Under the pieces are notes generated by a model. That model searched no databases. It saw only the letters and a list, made by a program, of their open reading frames with translations, and was not told where the DNA came from. From Alphaproteobacteria bacterium UBA3637 (GTDB lineage Bacteria; Pseudomonadota; Alphaproteobacteria; CAAHEQ01; UBA3637), in contig DFKU01000032.1 in the NCBI GenBank assembly GCA_002373615.1, forward strand, positions 1 to 36,759: a stretch of DNA of 36,759 bases. The letters run 5' to 3'. Of the stretch, positions 15,088 to 23,596 are shown piece by piece. The position numbers and the translations under genes were made by a program. Every line of letters begins with the position of its first letter. Position 1 is the first letter of the stretch.

Positions 15088-15702
15088 ATGACCCCTAAAC
15101 AATTTGCCCTTTATGGTTTTATTCGTGAATATACCGAAAAAAATGGCTACGCCCCCAGTTTTAATGAAATGCGGGATTTTATGGGATTGAAATCAAAATC
15201 AGGGATTCATCGCCTGTTAAAAGAGTTGGAAAGGCAAAACATCCTAACACGGCAACCGCACCAAACGCGTGGTGTTGTCTTACCAAACGCTCAGGAAATT
15301 TCCAATGATGATGTGGTTGAACTCCCCCTTTATGGGAAAATTGCCGCGGGGCTGCCCATTGAAGCGGTTGCTGATCCCAATGAAAAAGTGGCTGTTCCTG
15401 CCTCAATGGTTGGAAGTGGTGATTATTATGCCCTGACGGTTGAAGGTGATTCTATGGTGGGGGCCGGCATTATGGATGGCGATACTGTTATTATTCGGCA
15501 CGCCAAAAATGCCGAAAATGGGCAGATTGTCGTGGCCTTGGTGGATGAATATGAAGTCACCTTAAAAAAATGGCAAAAGAAGGGCCATTCCGTGGCATTG
15601 GTGCCTGCCAACCCTGCCTATGAAACCCGTGTTTTCAGCGAAGATCGCGTGGAAGTACAAGGTATTTTGGCCGGCCTCATGCGCCGATATGAGAGAGCTT
15701 AA
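15088..15702 (+). CDS. lexA: LexA SOS repressor
   Basis: LexA represses DNA-damage genes and cleaves itself when RecA filaments form. The 204-residue protein has an N-terminal winged helix (about 1-65; PSFNEMRDFMGLKSKSGIHRLL is the recognition helix region). The self-cleavage site is A87-G88 in GKIAAGLP. The Ser-Lys catalytic dyad is S122 (EGDSMVGAGI) and K160 (VTLKKW). The operator and promoter lie directly upstream, and AAGGAG sits 6 nt before the ATG. Its stop codon overlaps that of the convergent HAD gene by 4 nt (shared TTAA). Confidence 0.96.
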   Translation: MTPKQFALYGFIREYTEKNGYAPSFNEMRDFMGLKSKSGIHRLLKELERQNILTRQPHQTRGVVLPNAQEISNDDVVELPLYGKIAAGLPIEAVADPNEKVAVPASMVGSGDYYALTVEGDSMVGAGIMDGDTVIIRHAKNAENGQIVVALVDEYEVTLKKWQKKGHSVALVPANPAYETRVFSEDRVEVQGILAGLMRRYERA

Positions 15703-16325
15703 GATAAAATTTTTTGAATTTCTGATAAATTCGGCACCCAAAAATCTGGGGGATTATCCTGAAATTCTTTGGCATTGGGATCCGTTCCCACCAAAATTGC
15801 CTTTCCATTTGGATAGTTGTGTGCCATTTTAACATCCGACAGACCATCCCCCACCACAAACAATTCATCAAAATTTTTATATTTTCCTAAAGCGCCATCC
15901 GTAAAAACTTTACTGGGTTTGTTTTCCGGGAATTGTTCGGCCCCACAAATATCTGCAAAAAATTCAGATAAACCTGCAACTTTAACCTCTTGACGTAAAA
16001 TCAGATAGTGTTTATTGCTGGCAACTATGTTAATAAAGCCTTGTTCCTTTGTCCATTTCAAAATTTCTTTTGCCCATGGCAACAACTTTAAGTCTGAGAT
16101 ATTTTCTTGATAGTGTTTCAAATAAACTTGGCGCACTTCTTTTAAGTCTTTATCAGAAAAAAGTTGTAAGAACAATTGACTACCGGCTGAATTCATATAA
16201 ATTTTCATTTGTTCACGCGTAATTGTGGGCATATTAAAGTGCTGAAATGTTGCATTAAAGGCATGCCATATCGGATCAATCGTATCTGCCAAAGTATTGT
16301 CCCAATCCCATAAAATAACTTTCAT
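15699..16325 (-). CDS. HAD-superfamily phosphatase (phosphoglycolate phosphatase-like)
   Basis: This 208-residue HAD hydrolase has motif I as WDWDNTLADT (nucleophile and acid aspartates), motif II around IVASNK, a lysine near NKPSKV and motif IV VGDGLSDVKMA. The first catalytic Asp is in the unusual context WDWDNT rather than FDLDGT, which occurs in some bacterial HAD subgroups. The start at 16325 is chosen because AAAGGA lies 6 nt upstream; two earlier in-frame ATGs lack a usable site. Substrate cannot be assigned; phosphoglycolate or a nucleotide monophosphate are typical for this cap type. It is transcribed from a promoter interleaved with that of sufE and ends inside the lexA stop codon. 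Confidence 0.82.
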   Translation of the reverse strand: MKVILWDWDNTLADTIDPIWHAFNATFQHFNMPTITREQMKIYMNSAGSQLFLQLFSDKDLKEVRQVYLKHYQENISDLKLLPWAKEILKWTKEQGFINIVASNKHYLILRQEVKVAGLSEFFADICGAEQFPENKPSKVFTDGALGKYKNFDELFVVGDGLSDVKMAHNYPNGKAILVGTDPNAKEFQDNPPDFWVPNLSEIQKILS

Positions 16326-16346
16326 CTTCATCCTTTCAAAATTCGC

Positions 16347-16380
16347 TTGATTTTTTAGCAAAATCCGCTTATACTGTCAA
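16347..16380. promoter_or_regulatory. Interleaved divergent promoters for the HAD gene and sufE
   Basis: Plus strand (sufE): TTGATT 16347-16352, 17 nt, TATACT 16370-16375. Minus strand (HAD): TTGACA 16375-16380, 17 nt, TAAAAA 16352-16357. The two promoters occupy the same 34 bp and overlap by 1 bp at each end. Confidence 0.6.
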
Positions 16381-16399
16381 GTGTAAAAAAGGATAGAAG

Positions 16400-16804
16400 A
16401 TGACTTTGGAAGAATTGATTGAAAATTTTTCATACCTGACAGATTGGGAAGATAAATATCGTTATTTGATTGAGCTGGGCGAAGGTATGGAAGCCTTTCC
16501 AGAATCAGAAAAAACGGATCAAAATAAGGTTCATGGGTGTCAATCGCAAGTGTGGATTATCCATCAAAAAAGGGGCGATAAATTCTATTTTAATGCCACT
16601 TCAGATGCCATTATTGTACGGGGTTTAGAAGCTGTTTTGGTGACACTGATAAATGGCAAAACTGCCCAAGAAATTCAAGCCTTAGATTTAGAAGGGATTT
16701 TTAAAAAGTTGGGATTAGAGGAAAACTTATCCCCTACCCGTCGCAACGGTTTTGTTTCTATGATTGGCCGAATTCGCGACGTGACAAAGACACCAAACCT
16801 TTAA
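16400..16804 (+). CDS. sufE: Cysteine desulfuration protein SufE
   Basis: SufE accepts persulfide sulfur from the SufS cysteine desulfurase and passes it to the SufBCD scaffold for iron-sulfur cluster assembly. The 134-residue protein has the sulfur-accepting cysteine C47 in the conserved KVHGCQSQVW block and the downstream ADSDAxIVxG-like region (ATSDAIIVRGL). AAAGGA lies 6 nt before the ATG. It is encoded about 5.6 kb away from the sufBCDS cluster and in the other orientation. Its last 47 nt overlap the 3' end of glk on the opposite strand. Confidence 0.95.
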   Translation: MTLEELIENFSYLTDWEDKYRYLIELGEGMEAFPESEKTDQNKVHGCQSQVWIIHQKRGDKFYFNATSDAIIVRGLEAVLVTLINGKTAQEIQALDLEGIFKKLGLEENLSPTRRNGFVSMIGRIRDVTKTPNL

Positions 16805-17579
16805 AAGCTAAATTTTTATCTGTGATAATATGAACAGGAATTTTTGGGAAACATTGGGGAAACATTTTTTCAAAAGTTTTCATAAATAAGATTTTATCTT
16901 TTGCTTTGGGAATCAGACCTCCCCACAAATAAATTCCCCCCATTGCATAAAGGGCTGTTGCCAGTTGGGCAGAAACTTGCCCCCACGTTTGATAAAAGGT
17001 TAAATACGCCTGATTAGCGGCTTTTTCCTTTTTCCTTAATTCTTCAATTTTGCGGGCAGAAGTGATTTTTTTATCGCCACCATATTGATGATAAAGGCGA
17101 ACAATAGCAAGTCCTGAAACAAAATCTTCCACTTTTAGTTTTTCATCCAATTTCATTTGCCCCACTTCCCCTGGAACAACCTTACCATTTATAATAAAGC
17201 ATCCCCCAAGACCTGTTCCTGCCGTCATTAAAATAGATGTTTTTTCACATTTATAAAGTGTTTTAAGCCCCTCCCCTTGCGCTTGAACATCATTCACAAC
17301 TAAGGCTTTTTTGATATGGTATTTTTTTTGAAGTTCTGTTTCTGATATTTTCCATTTGGGGCGATTTGTCCACCTTAATGCTCCTTTTTGGACTGGCCCA
17401 GCCCCAGCCAAAACAATGCCATTCAACTTATTTTTTGAATCTTTTAAAGCTTTATTTATCGCCTCAAAAGGAGTTTTAGATTCCTCACATTTATAATCGA
17501 ACAAAGAGCCTAATTTTCCATTTTTCAACCAACGAAAACGCGCATTAGTTCCCCCAATATCTGCCAATAAAATTGCCAT
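16758..17579 (-). CDS. glk: Glucokinase (short form)
   Basis: Glucokinase phosphorylates glucose with ATP to give glucose-6-phosphate. The 273-residue protein has the N-terminal phosphate-binding LADIGGTNARF, the catalytic aspartate in VVNDVQAQG, the TNRPKW segment and GTGLGG. It is about 45 residues shorter than E. coli Glk, and the sugar-binding GEGGH motif reads GEVGQ (PGEVGQMKL), so hexose specificity may differ. It follows the PTS enzyme I gene with no gap: GGAGG within the end of that gene serves as its ribosome binding site. Its 3' end overlaps the end of sufE by 47 nt. Confidence 0.88.
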   Translation of the reverse strand: MAILLADIGGTNARFRWLKNGKLGSLFDYKCEESKTPFEAINKALKDSKNKLNGIVLAGAGPVQKGALRWTNRPKWKISETELQKKYHIKKALVVNDVQAQGEGLKTLYKCEKTSILMTAGTGLGGCFIINGKVVPGEVGQMKLDEKLKVEDFVSGLAIVRLYHQYGGDKKITSARKIEELRKKEKAANQAYLTFYQTWGQVSAQLATALYAMGGIYLWGGLIPKAKDKILFMKTFEKMFPQCFPKIPVHIITDKNLAFKGLVSLSRREFGQS

Positions 17580-19313
17580 TTAATCCTCCAATACTTGATG
17601 ATCTCTTAAATAAGCAGTGATTGCGGGGCGTAAAGATACTGTTTCCGTTTCAAGCAAGCGATTCAAAAATTCAGAAAAATCTTGTTGATTCAGATTCCTT
17701 AAAGCAATTTTAACCTGCATTAAGGAATGAGGATTCATTGAAAGGGATTTAAACCCAAGCCCCAACAAAACCATTGCTTCCAACGGATTGCCGGCCATTT
17801 CCCCGCAAACAGAACAGGGAACATGAGCAGATTGACAAATTTTTTGCACCTGATTCAAAAAGTCCACAAAGGCAGGCGACAAATTATCATATCGTCCTGT
17901 CAAACTTCTATTTCCCCGGTCTGAAGCAAAGAAAAATTGTTTTAAATCATTTGTTCCTATTGAAATAAAATCAAATACTTGTATGTATTTTTTCAAGTAA
18001 AAGAATAACGATGGAATTTCCAACATTGTTCCAACAAAAATTTGTTCTGGAACCGTTTCGTTATGCAGTTTTGCCTGATTTAGTTCAAAATCCAGTGTTT
18101 CCTTTGCTTCCAAAAACTCAGAAATTTCTCCAATCATTGGAAACATAACATAAAGCGGAGCCCCTTCCACCGATCGAATCAGAGCTCGTAACTGAGTTCT
18201 TAAAATAGCGCGACGATCCAAAGTCATTCGTGTAGAACGCCACCCCATGGCTGGGTTTTCTTCTTTTAAAGGATGAGTATATGGAAGAATTTTATCTGAG
18301 CCGATATCCAATGTTCTGAACACAACAGGTTTTCCCTTAGCATGAGCCAAAACTTTTTTATAAATTGCAATTTGTTCTGTGCAATTTGGTAATTCTTTTG
18401 CCAACATAAAGGGTAATTCGGTTCTATAAAGGCCAACTTTATCAAATGCCGGCGAATTGGACAACAAAACGTCATCTGCAAGCCCTAAATTAACCCCCAG
18501 TTCAATCTTTATTCCATCCTTTGTTATAGAGGGTTTCTTTTTATTTTTTTCTTCTAATTTTTTTTGCTTTTCTTGTTTTTCTTTTAAGTGATAAAATTCA
18601 TCTAAAATTTCGTCAGAAGGATTTTTATAAAGTATCCCCTTTGTTGAATTCAAGGCCAAATATTCACCCGTCTTAATCTTTTCCCAAATATTCGAAATTC
18701 CACCAATTAAGGGGATTCCATAAGCTCGTGCTACAATTGCAAGGTGCATCGTTGTACTGCCTTCTGATAAAACAATACCTTTTATTTTTGATAAATCATA
18801 ATCCATCAATTGAGCAGCCCCTAGATTTTGGGCTACCAATATGATATCTTTTAAGGATTTTTCCTGCAAATTTCCATCCAAATATTGCAGTAAACGTCCT
18901 GCTAAATCCTGAAAATCGTGCATCCTTTCGCGTAAGTAAGCGTCTTGTAGTTGGGACATACGCTGTGTTATTTCCTCTGTTGCACGATAAATAGCTGTTT
19001 GTGCCGTAAAACCTTGCATAATAATTTCATCAATCTTGCGATTCCATCCACGATCTAACAAGAGCATTTTTGAAATTTCCAACAAAGATCTTTGTTCATC
19101 AGAAATCTTTTTTTTCAAAGCCATTGAAAAACTTTTTTCCAAGACATGAATAGCATTTTTAAATTTTTTTTGTTCTAGAATTGGCTTGTCTGTTTTTTCT
19201 ATTTTGTATTCTGAAATAGATCGGATAACAAGGGCTTCCCCTTTTGCAAAGCCATCCACCAAAGGCAATCCTTCCCACTTAACTGTTTTTGACAAAAATG
19301 AAATCTCAGACAT
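17580..19313 (-). CDS. Phosphoenolpyruvate-protein phosphotransferase (PTS enzyme I family)
   Basis: Enzyme I transfers phosphate from phosphoenolpyruvate to HPr or NPr. The 577-residue protein has an N-terminal EI domain, the phosphohistidine domain with the active histidine H190 (GSTTMHLAIVAR, in place of the usual GGRTSHSAIMAR), a lysine- and glutamate-rich linker, and a C-terminal PEP-binding barrel with the RTEL, GSDK, EIPSL and CSVCGEMAG motifs. It lacks the N-terminal GAF domain of PtsP (EI-Ntr), so by length it is PtsI-like. Alphaproteobacteria often use such systems only for regulation. The neighbouring glucokinase suggests that sugars are phosphorylated by ATP. GGGGAG precedes the ATG. 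Confidence 0.9.
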   Translation of the reverse strand: MSEISFLSKTVKWEGLPLVDGFAKGEALVIRSISEYKIEKTDKPILEQKKFKNAIHVLEKSFSMALKKKISDEQRSLLEISKMLLLDRGWNRKIDEIIMQGFTAQTAIYRATEEITQRMSQLQDAYLRERMHDFQDLAGRLLQYLDGNLQEKSLKDIILVAQNLGAAQLMDYDLSKIKGIVLSEGSTTMHLAIVARAYGIPLIGGISNIWEKIKTGEYLALNSTKGILYKNPSDEILDEFYHLKEKQEKQKKLEEKNKKKPSITKDGIKIELGVNLGLADDVLLSNSPAFDKVGLYRTELPFMLAKELPNCTEQIAIYKKVLAHAKGKPVVFRTLDIGSDKILPYTHPLKEENPAMGWRSTRMTLDRRAILRTQLRALIRSVEGAPLYVMFPMIGEISEFLEAKETLDFELNQAKLHNETVPEQIFVGTMLEIPSLFFYLKKYIQVFDFISIGTNDLKQFFFASDRGNRSLTGRYDNLSPAFVDFLNQVQKICQSAHVPCSVCGEMAGNPLEAMVLLGLGFKSLSMNPHSLMQVKIALRNLNQQDFSEFLNRLLETETVSLRPAITAYLRDHQVLED

Positions 19314-19334
19314 TTTCTCCCCTTCTGTAAGGGC

Positions 19335-19363
19335 AGTTTAATGACTTTCTGAAAACTTGTCAA
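19335..19363 (-). promoter_or_regulatory. Promoter for enzyme I-glk
   Basis: On the minus strand TTGACA (19358-19363), 17 nt, TAAACT (19335-19340), in the 57-nt gap after rpoD. Confidence 0.65.
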
Positions 19364-19370
19364 GAAAAAA

Positions 19371-21332
19371 TTACAAATCTTCTAAGAAGGTGCGTAATTT
19401 TCTGGAACGCGATGGATGTTTTAACTTACGTAAAGCCTTCGCTTCAATTTGACGAATACGTTCACGGGTCACTGCAAACTGTGCCCCAACTTCTTCCAAA
19501 GTGTGATCTGTATTCATACCAATCCCAAAGCGCATACGCAAAACACGTTCTTCACGAGGCGATAATGTGGACAGTACTGCAGTACAAGATTGACGCAAAT
19601 TACTTTGAATAGCGGCGTCCAGTGGTTGAACTGTATTTTTATCCGCAATAAAGTCCCCCAAATGTGAATCTTCCTCATCCCCAACAGGTGTTTCCAAAGA
19701 AATCGGCTCTTTGGCAATTTTCATAACCTTCTTTATTTTTTCTGGTGTCATATTCAAACGAGGTGCCAATTCTTCTGGTGTTGGTTCTTGTCCCGTTTCC
19801 ATTTGCATTTGGTGTGACATCCTGAGCATTTTGTTAATTGTTTCAATCATATGAACAGGAATACGAATGGTTCTGGCTTGATCCGCAATTGCACGCGTAA
19901 TACTTTGACGAATCCACCATGTGGCATAGGTTGAAAATTTATTTCCACGTTGATATTCAAATTTATCCACAGCCTTCATTAACCCGATATTCCCTTCTTG
20001 AATCAAATCCAAGAATTGCAAATTTCTGTGCATATAGCGTTTTGAAATGGAAATCACCAAGCGCAAGTTCGCTTCAATCATTTCTTGCTTGGCTTTATTC
20101 ATTTCCTGACGCCCCTTACGTACAACATTAACTAAGTTCCTGAATTCAGATACGGGCATTTGTGTGTCATCAGAAATTTTTAAAATTGTTTCATAAATTT
20201 CACGGGCTTCCTGACGGTGTTTATCAAAAAATTCACCCCACTTTTTATTAAGTGGTTTTGTTCCTTTTTTAAGCCAAGACTTATCCCCTTCGTGTTTTTT
20301 GTATTCATTTAAAAATTCATCCCGATCAATTTTTGAGGAACCGGCCAAACGCAACAAACGACCTTCCTGCATCATTAGGGCAGAATTGACCTCATTTACA
20401 CGATTAACCAACATATCCAAATGAACGGGATTCAAATGTAGAGATTTAATATCTTCAATCAGACTTTCTTGATGTGTACGATATTTTTTCGATAAGGTGG
20501 CATCCACTTTATTGGACTTAACCTTTTGCTTTAAAAATTCTTTTTGTATCGAAAAGAATTTTTTAAATTCTTGATCAATCTTTTGAAGTAAATTTAATGT
20601 TGCAGGCAAAAGTGTAATTTCCATTTGATCCAAAGAAAGAACGCCTTCTTCATCATCTTCTTCATCATCCCCGGAATCAACTTCTTCGTTTTCTTCTTTA
20701 TCTTCTTCAAATAAATCTGGTTGTTTTTTATCTGCCTTAAGAGAGGGTTGTTTTTCTTGCTCAGAAGGTTCTTTTGAAACAGAATCCATAGCGGTTTCCA
20801 AATCAATTACTTCACGTAATAAAATACGTCCTTCTGCCAAATCCATATGCCATTGATTAAGTAACCTTGCCGTTAAAACCATTTCAGTCAGACCATACAT
20901 CATTACGTTAAAACCACTGGCAATACGCTTAGCGATTGCAATTTCACCTTTGCGTGAAAGCAAATCAACTGCTCCCATTTCTCTTAAATAGAGACGAACA
21001 GGGTCCTTTATACTTTGTAAAACAGCAGAAACTGTGGGGCTTTCTGAAGGCTGTTCAGCAGAGACTTCTGGGGCTTGTTCTGCTTCGGTTTCTGGCTTTT
21101 CCATCACATCCATAATATCATCAGTCTTATCCACCAAATTAATACCCATTTCGGTAAAAGTGGATACCAATTTTTCCCATTTTTCATCTGTTTGTGCTTC
21201 TGGTGGAATAACTTTCTTAACCTTATCAATCAACAGAAAACCACGTTCTCGCCCTTGCTCTATCAATTGCGCTAACAACGCTCTGGAATCTGTATTTTCT
21301 GAATTTTCATCAATTTTTGAAAAAGAAGTCAT
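19371..21332 (-). CDS. rpoD: RNA polymerase primary sigma factor RpoD (sigma-70)
   Basis: This is the housekeeping sigma factor, about 653 residues. Region 1.1 is near the N-terminus, region 1.2 at DPVRLYLREMGAVDLLSRKGE, and a long acidic insert (many Glu/Asp between about 210 and 235) lies in the non-conserved region. Regions 2.1-2.4 (DLIQEGNIGLMKAVDKFEY, then the FSTYATWWIRQSI stretch) bind the -10 element, and region 4 (EERVLRMRFGI ... VTRERIRQIEAKALRKL) binds the -35. The ATG at 21330-21332 is chosen: the longer frame would begin with a TTG inside the promoter. dnaG, the usual upstream partner, is absent; a divergent XRE gene lies there instead. Confidence 0.97.
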   Translation of the reverse strand: MTSFSKIDENSENTDSRALLAQLIEQGRERGFLLIDKVKKVIPPEAQTDEKWEKLVSTFTEMGINLVDKTDDIMDVMEKPETEAEQAPEVSAEQPSESPTVSAVLQSIKDPVRLYLREMGAVDLLSRKGEIAIAKRIASGFNVMMYGLTEMVLTARLLNQWHMDLAEGRILLREVIDLETAMDSVSKEPSEQEKQPSLKADKKQPDLFEEDKEENEEVDSGDDEEDDEEGVLSLDQMEITLLPATLNLLQKIDQEFKKFFSIQKEFLKQKVKSNKVDATLSKKYRTHQESLIEDIKSLHLNPVHLDMLVNRVNEVNSALMMQEGRLLRLAGSSKIDRDEFLNEYKKHEGDKSWLKKGTKPLNKKWGEFFDKHRQEAREIYETILKISDDTQMPVSEFRNLVNVVRKGRQEMNKAKQEMIEANLRLVISISKRYMHRNLQFLDLIQEGNIGLMKAVDKFEYQRGNKFSTYATWWIRQSITRAIADQARTIRIPVHMIETINKMLRMSHQMQMETGQEPTPEELAPRLNMTPEKIKKVMKIAKEPISLETPVGDEEDSHLGDFIADKNTVQPLDAAIQSNLRQSCTAVLSTLSPREERVLRMRFGIGMNTDHTLEEVGAQFAVTRERIRQIEAKALRKLKHPSRSRKLRTFLEDL

Positions 21333-21358
21333 CTTGGCCCACCCTTCTATAAAAAAAC

Positions 21359-21373
21359 AATTGCCCGGCAATT
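21359..21373. promoter_or_regulatory. Perfect palindrome over the rpoD -10/start site
   Basis: AATTGCC-C-GGCAATT is a 15-nt perfect palindrome. It overlaps the -10 and the predicted start of the rpoD promoter. It could be an operator for an unknown repressor, or in RNA form a small hairpin followed by a T-run. No homologous site was recognised elsewhere in the window. Confidence 0.5.
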
Positions 21374-21399
21374 ATAAATCTTTTTTTTAAAAAAGTCAA
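21371..21399 (-). promoter_or_regulatory. rpoD promoter
   Basis: On the minus strand TTGACT (21394-21399), 17 nt spacer, perfect TATAAT (21371-21376), giving a short leader of about 30 nt to the ATG at 21332. Confidence 0.75.
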
Positions 21400-21442
21400 T
21401 AAAATTCTTTAAATAAATAACGAAAGAAAATCTTTTTTCCAC

Positions 21443-21471
21443 TTGACAATTCATAAAACAATATGTAACCT
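21443..21471 (+). promoter_or_regulatory. Possible promoter for the XRE regulator gene
   Basis: Perfect TTGACA (21443-21448) with a weak TAACCT (21466-21471) after 17 nt. It diverges from the rpoD promoter. Confidence 0.4.
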
Positions 21472-21513
21472 AACGTAATAGTTGTACTCAAATACAAAGA
21501 AAGGTTAAAAGAT

Positions 21514-22044
21514 ATGAAAGAAAAAGCAAAACTCAAAAATGGAACTGTTCGTGGACGTTTAGCTGATGGCGCCCCCAACCCCATAGATGTACATGTGGGA
21601 ACTCAATTAAAACTCCGTCGCAGTTTGTTGGGACTCAGCCAAGAACGCTTAGCGGATGAGTTGGGTATCACCTTTCAACAAGTTCAAAAATATGAAAAAG
21701 GTTTGAACCGAATCGGCGCCAGTCGGCTGTGGGATTTGGCCCAAGTTTTAGGGGTTTCTGTCGCTTACTTTTATGAAAATTTAGATGAAAATACGCGCAA
21801 TAAAAGTCCCCGGAAGATTTCCAATCAATTGATTCTTTCTGATAATGCAAAAGAATTTGATATGAGTATTTTACTCAATAAAGATATTCGCGATTTGGTC
21901 AATGCTTATGCAATGATACAAGATCCAAAAGTGGCTAAAAATGTGTTGGCTCTGGTCGTATCCATGGCATCTAATCCAAAGGAAGAGACCGAAGTTGACG
22001 ATTCAAAAATCATTCCTGATTATGTGAAAGAATTTCAGAACTAA
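21514..22044 (+). CDS. XRE-family transcriptional regulator, alphaproteobacterial type
   Basis: This 176-residue regulator has a Cro/C1-type helix-turn-helix at about residues 28-85: IDVHVGTQLKLRRSLLGLSQ, then LADELGITFQQVQKYEKGLNRIGASRLWDLA. The phrase FQQVQKYEKGxNRIGASRL is highly characteristic of a subfamily found throughout alphaproteobacteria. The C-terminal half (about 100-176) has no recognised domain. The target genes are unknown; the gene lies divergently from rpoD, so rpoD is one candidate. AAAGG is 9 nt before the ATG. It shares its stop codon region with the convergent sufT (4-nt overlap). Confidence 0.88.
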   Translation: MKEKAKLKNGTVRGRLADGAPNPIDVHVGTQLKLRRSLLGLSQERLADELGITFQQVQKYEKGLNRIGASRLWDLAQVLGVSVAYFYENLDENTRNKSPRKISNQLILSDNAKEFDMSILLNKDIRDLVNAYAMIQDPKVAKNVLALVVSMASNPKEETEVDDSKIIPDYVKEFQN

Positions 22045-22418
22045 AGTCCCATAGAAAGCTTTATTTCATCAGAAAGTTTATCTAATCCCCAAGGGGGATC
22101 AAAGGTGAGTTCTACTGTTATCACACCTGTTCCCAAAACAGAAGAAACCGCATTGGCCACCATTTTGGGCATATCACCCGCTAAAGGACAAGTGGGGGAA
22201 GTCAAGGTCATTACAATATCCACATCCCCATTTTCTTTTTGGTTGATTTCATAAATCAGACCTAAATCATAGATATTCAGCATCAATTCTGGGTCTTGAA
22301 CCGATTTTACGGCTGTAATGATTTCCTCTTTAGTGGCATGCTTTATCCCCTTTTCTAATGGGGAACCAGCTGTTGCCTTGTAATCAATTTCAATAAAATC
22401 GTTCAATTCTTCTGTCAT
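22041..22418 (-). CDS. sufT: SufT-like Fe-S maturation factor (DUF59/MIP18 family)
   Basis: This 125-residue protein contains a DUF59 (MIP18-like) domain: VQDPELMLNIYDLGLIYEI, then the TSPTCPLAGDMP segment with the conserved cysteine, and FDPPWG near the end. SufT proteins assist iron-sulfur cluster maturation and are commonly the last gene of alphaproteobacterial suf operons. It overlaps the sufS stop codon by 4 nt (ATGA), which supports joint expression with sufS. Confidence 0.9.
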   Translation of the reverse strand: MTEELNDFIEIDYKATAGSPLEKGIKHATKEEIITAVKSVQDPELMLNIYDLGLIYEINQKENGDVDIVMTLTSPTCPLAGDMPKMVANAVSSVLGTGVITVELTFDPPWGLDKLSDEIKLSMGL

Positions 22419-23596
22419 TTGAAAAATCCTATGGCTTTATGAAAGGCATTTAAAAAGTTTTGAACATCTTGCTTTGTGTTATATAATCCAAAAGAAACAC
22501 GCATGCTGGCTGCCATCTTAAAGTAGGTATGAAGCGGCATAGCACAGTGGTGCCCAATCCTGACACAAATATTTTCTTTGGCTAAAATAAAGCCCAAATC
22601 ATTCGGATGAATTCCGGCAATATTAAAAGAAACAAGGGCTGTTTTATGTTTTGGATCCCCCAAAAATTGAATATTTGGAATTTCTTTTAACCCTTTTATC
22701 AAGGATTTCATCAAAGCTTTTTCATGCTTTTGAATTTTTTCCAAGCCAATTTTTTTAATATAATCCAAGCTGATTCCTAAGCCAATAGCCTGTGTGATGG
22801 GAGGCGTTCCAGCTTCAAACTTTGATGGCGCCAAAGCAAAAGTCGTTCCTTCCACTTTCACTTCATCAATCATGTCGCCCCCAAATTGATAAGGGGGAAG
22901 TTCATTTAAATCTTCTGTTTTTCCATACAACACCCCTATTCCTGTCGGTCCATAGACTTTGTGGCCTGAAAAAGCCAAATAATCGACATCTAAATCTTTC
23001 ACTGAAATGGGTAAATGGGAAATGCTTTGGGCGGCATCCAATAAAACTTTTGCCCCCACTTTATGTGCCAATTCCACAATTTCTTTGATAGGATTTACAA
23101 CCCCCAGCACATTGGAAATATGGCCAACAGCAACTACACGCGTTTTCGGGGAAATTTTTTTCTTAAAATCGTTCATATCAAAACGCCCATCTGGCAGGAT
23201 ATTAAAGACCTTGAAAGTTGCCCCTGATTTAATGCAAGCTTGTTGCCATGGGACAAAGTTCGCATGGTGTTCAGCAATGGAAACCAAAACCTCATCGCCT
23301 TCCTTCAGCATTTGGGCGTAACCTGATGCCACCAAATTGATAGCCTCGGTTGCCCCCTTGGTAAAAACAATATTTTTACTTTCCGCCCCAATAAAATCGG
23401 CCACTTTTTGACGCGCCTCTTCATATAGGGTTGTTGCTTGGTTCGCCAAAGCACAAGTCCCCCGATGAACATTGGCATAGTCTTTTTTATAAAAGGTATT
23501 TGTTTGATTCAACAAAACTTTCGGCTTTTGGGTTGTTGCAGCCGAATCCAAATAAGTGATACTTTGTGCCAAAATCGGAAAATCTTTTTTATACAT
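22415..23596 (-). CDS. sufS: Cysteine desulfurase SufS
   Basis: This PLP-dependent type II cysteine desulfurase converts cysteine to alanine and a protein-bound persulfide. The 393-residue protein has the PLP lysine K213 in FSGHKVYGPTG, the cofactor contacts around AEHHANFVPW and the catalytic cysteine C351 in RIGHHCAMPLH. The short, non-flexible loop around the cysteine marks the SufS/CsdA class, which needs SufE; sufE is encoded at 16400-16804. The gene overlaps sufD by 8 nt and sufT by 4 nt. Confidence 0.96.
   Translation of the reverse strand: MYKKDFPILAQSITYLDSAATTQKPKVLLNQTNTFYKKDYANVHRGTCALANQATTLYEEARQKVADFIGAESKNIVFTKGATEAINLVASGYAQMLKEGDEVLVSIAEHHANFVPWQQACIKSGATFKVFNILPDGRFDMNDFKKKISPKTRVVAVGHISNVLGVVNPIKEIVELAHKVGAKVLLDAAQSISHLPISVKDLDVDYLAFSGHKVYGPTGIGVLYGKTEDLNELPPYQFGGDMIDEVKVEGTTFALAPSKFEAGTPPITQAIGLGISLDYIKKIGLEKIQKHEKALMKSLIKGLKEIPNIQFLGDPKHKTALVSFNIAGIHPNDLGFILAKENICVRIGHHCAMPLHTYFKMAASMRVSFGLYNTKQDVQNFLNAFHKAIGFFK

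Noticed and set aside
21333..21371. TTG start at 21371 for rpoD
   Set aside because: It lies inside the -10 element of the rpoD promoter, so it would be upstream of the transcript start.
21359..21373. Terminator or attenuator reading of the palindrome before rpoD
   Set aside because: A T-run does follow on the minus strand, but the palindrome lies on the -10 and predicted start site, so most of it would not be in the transcript.
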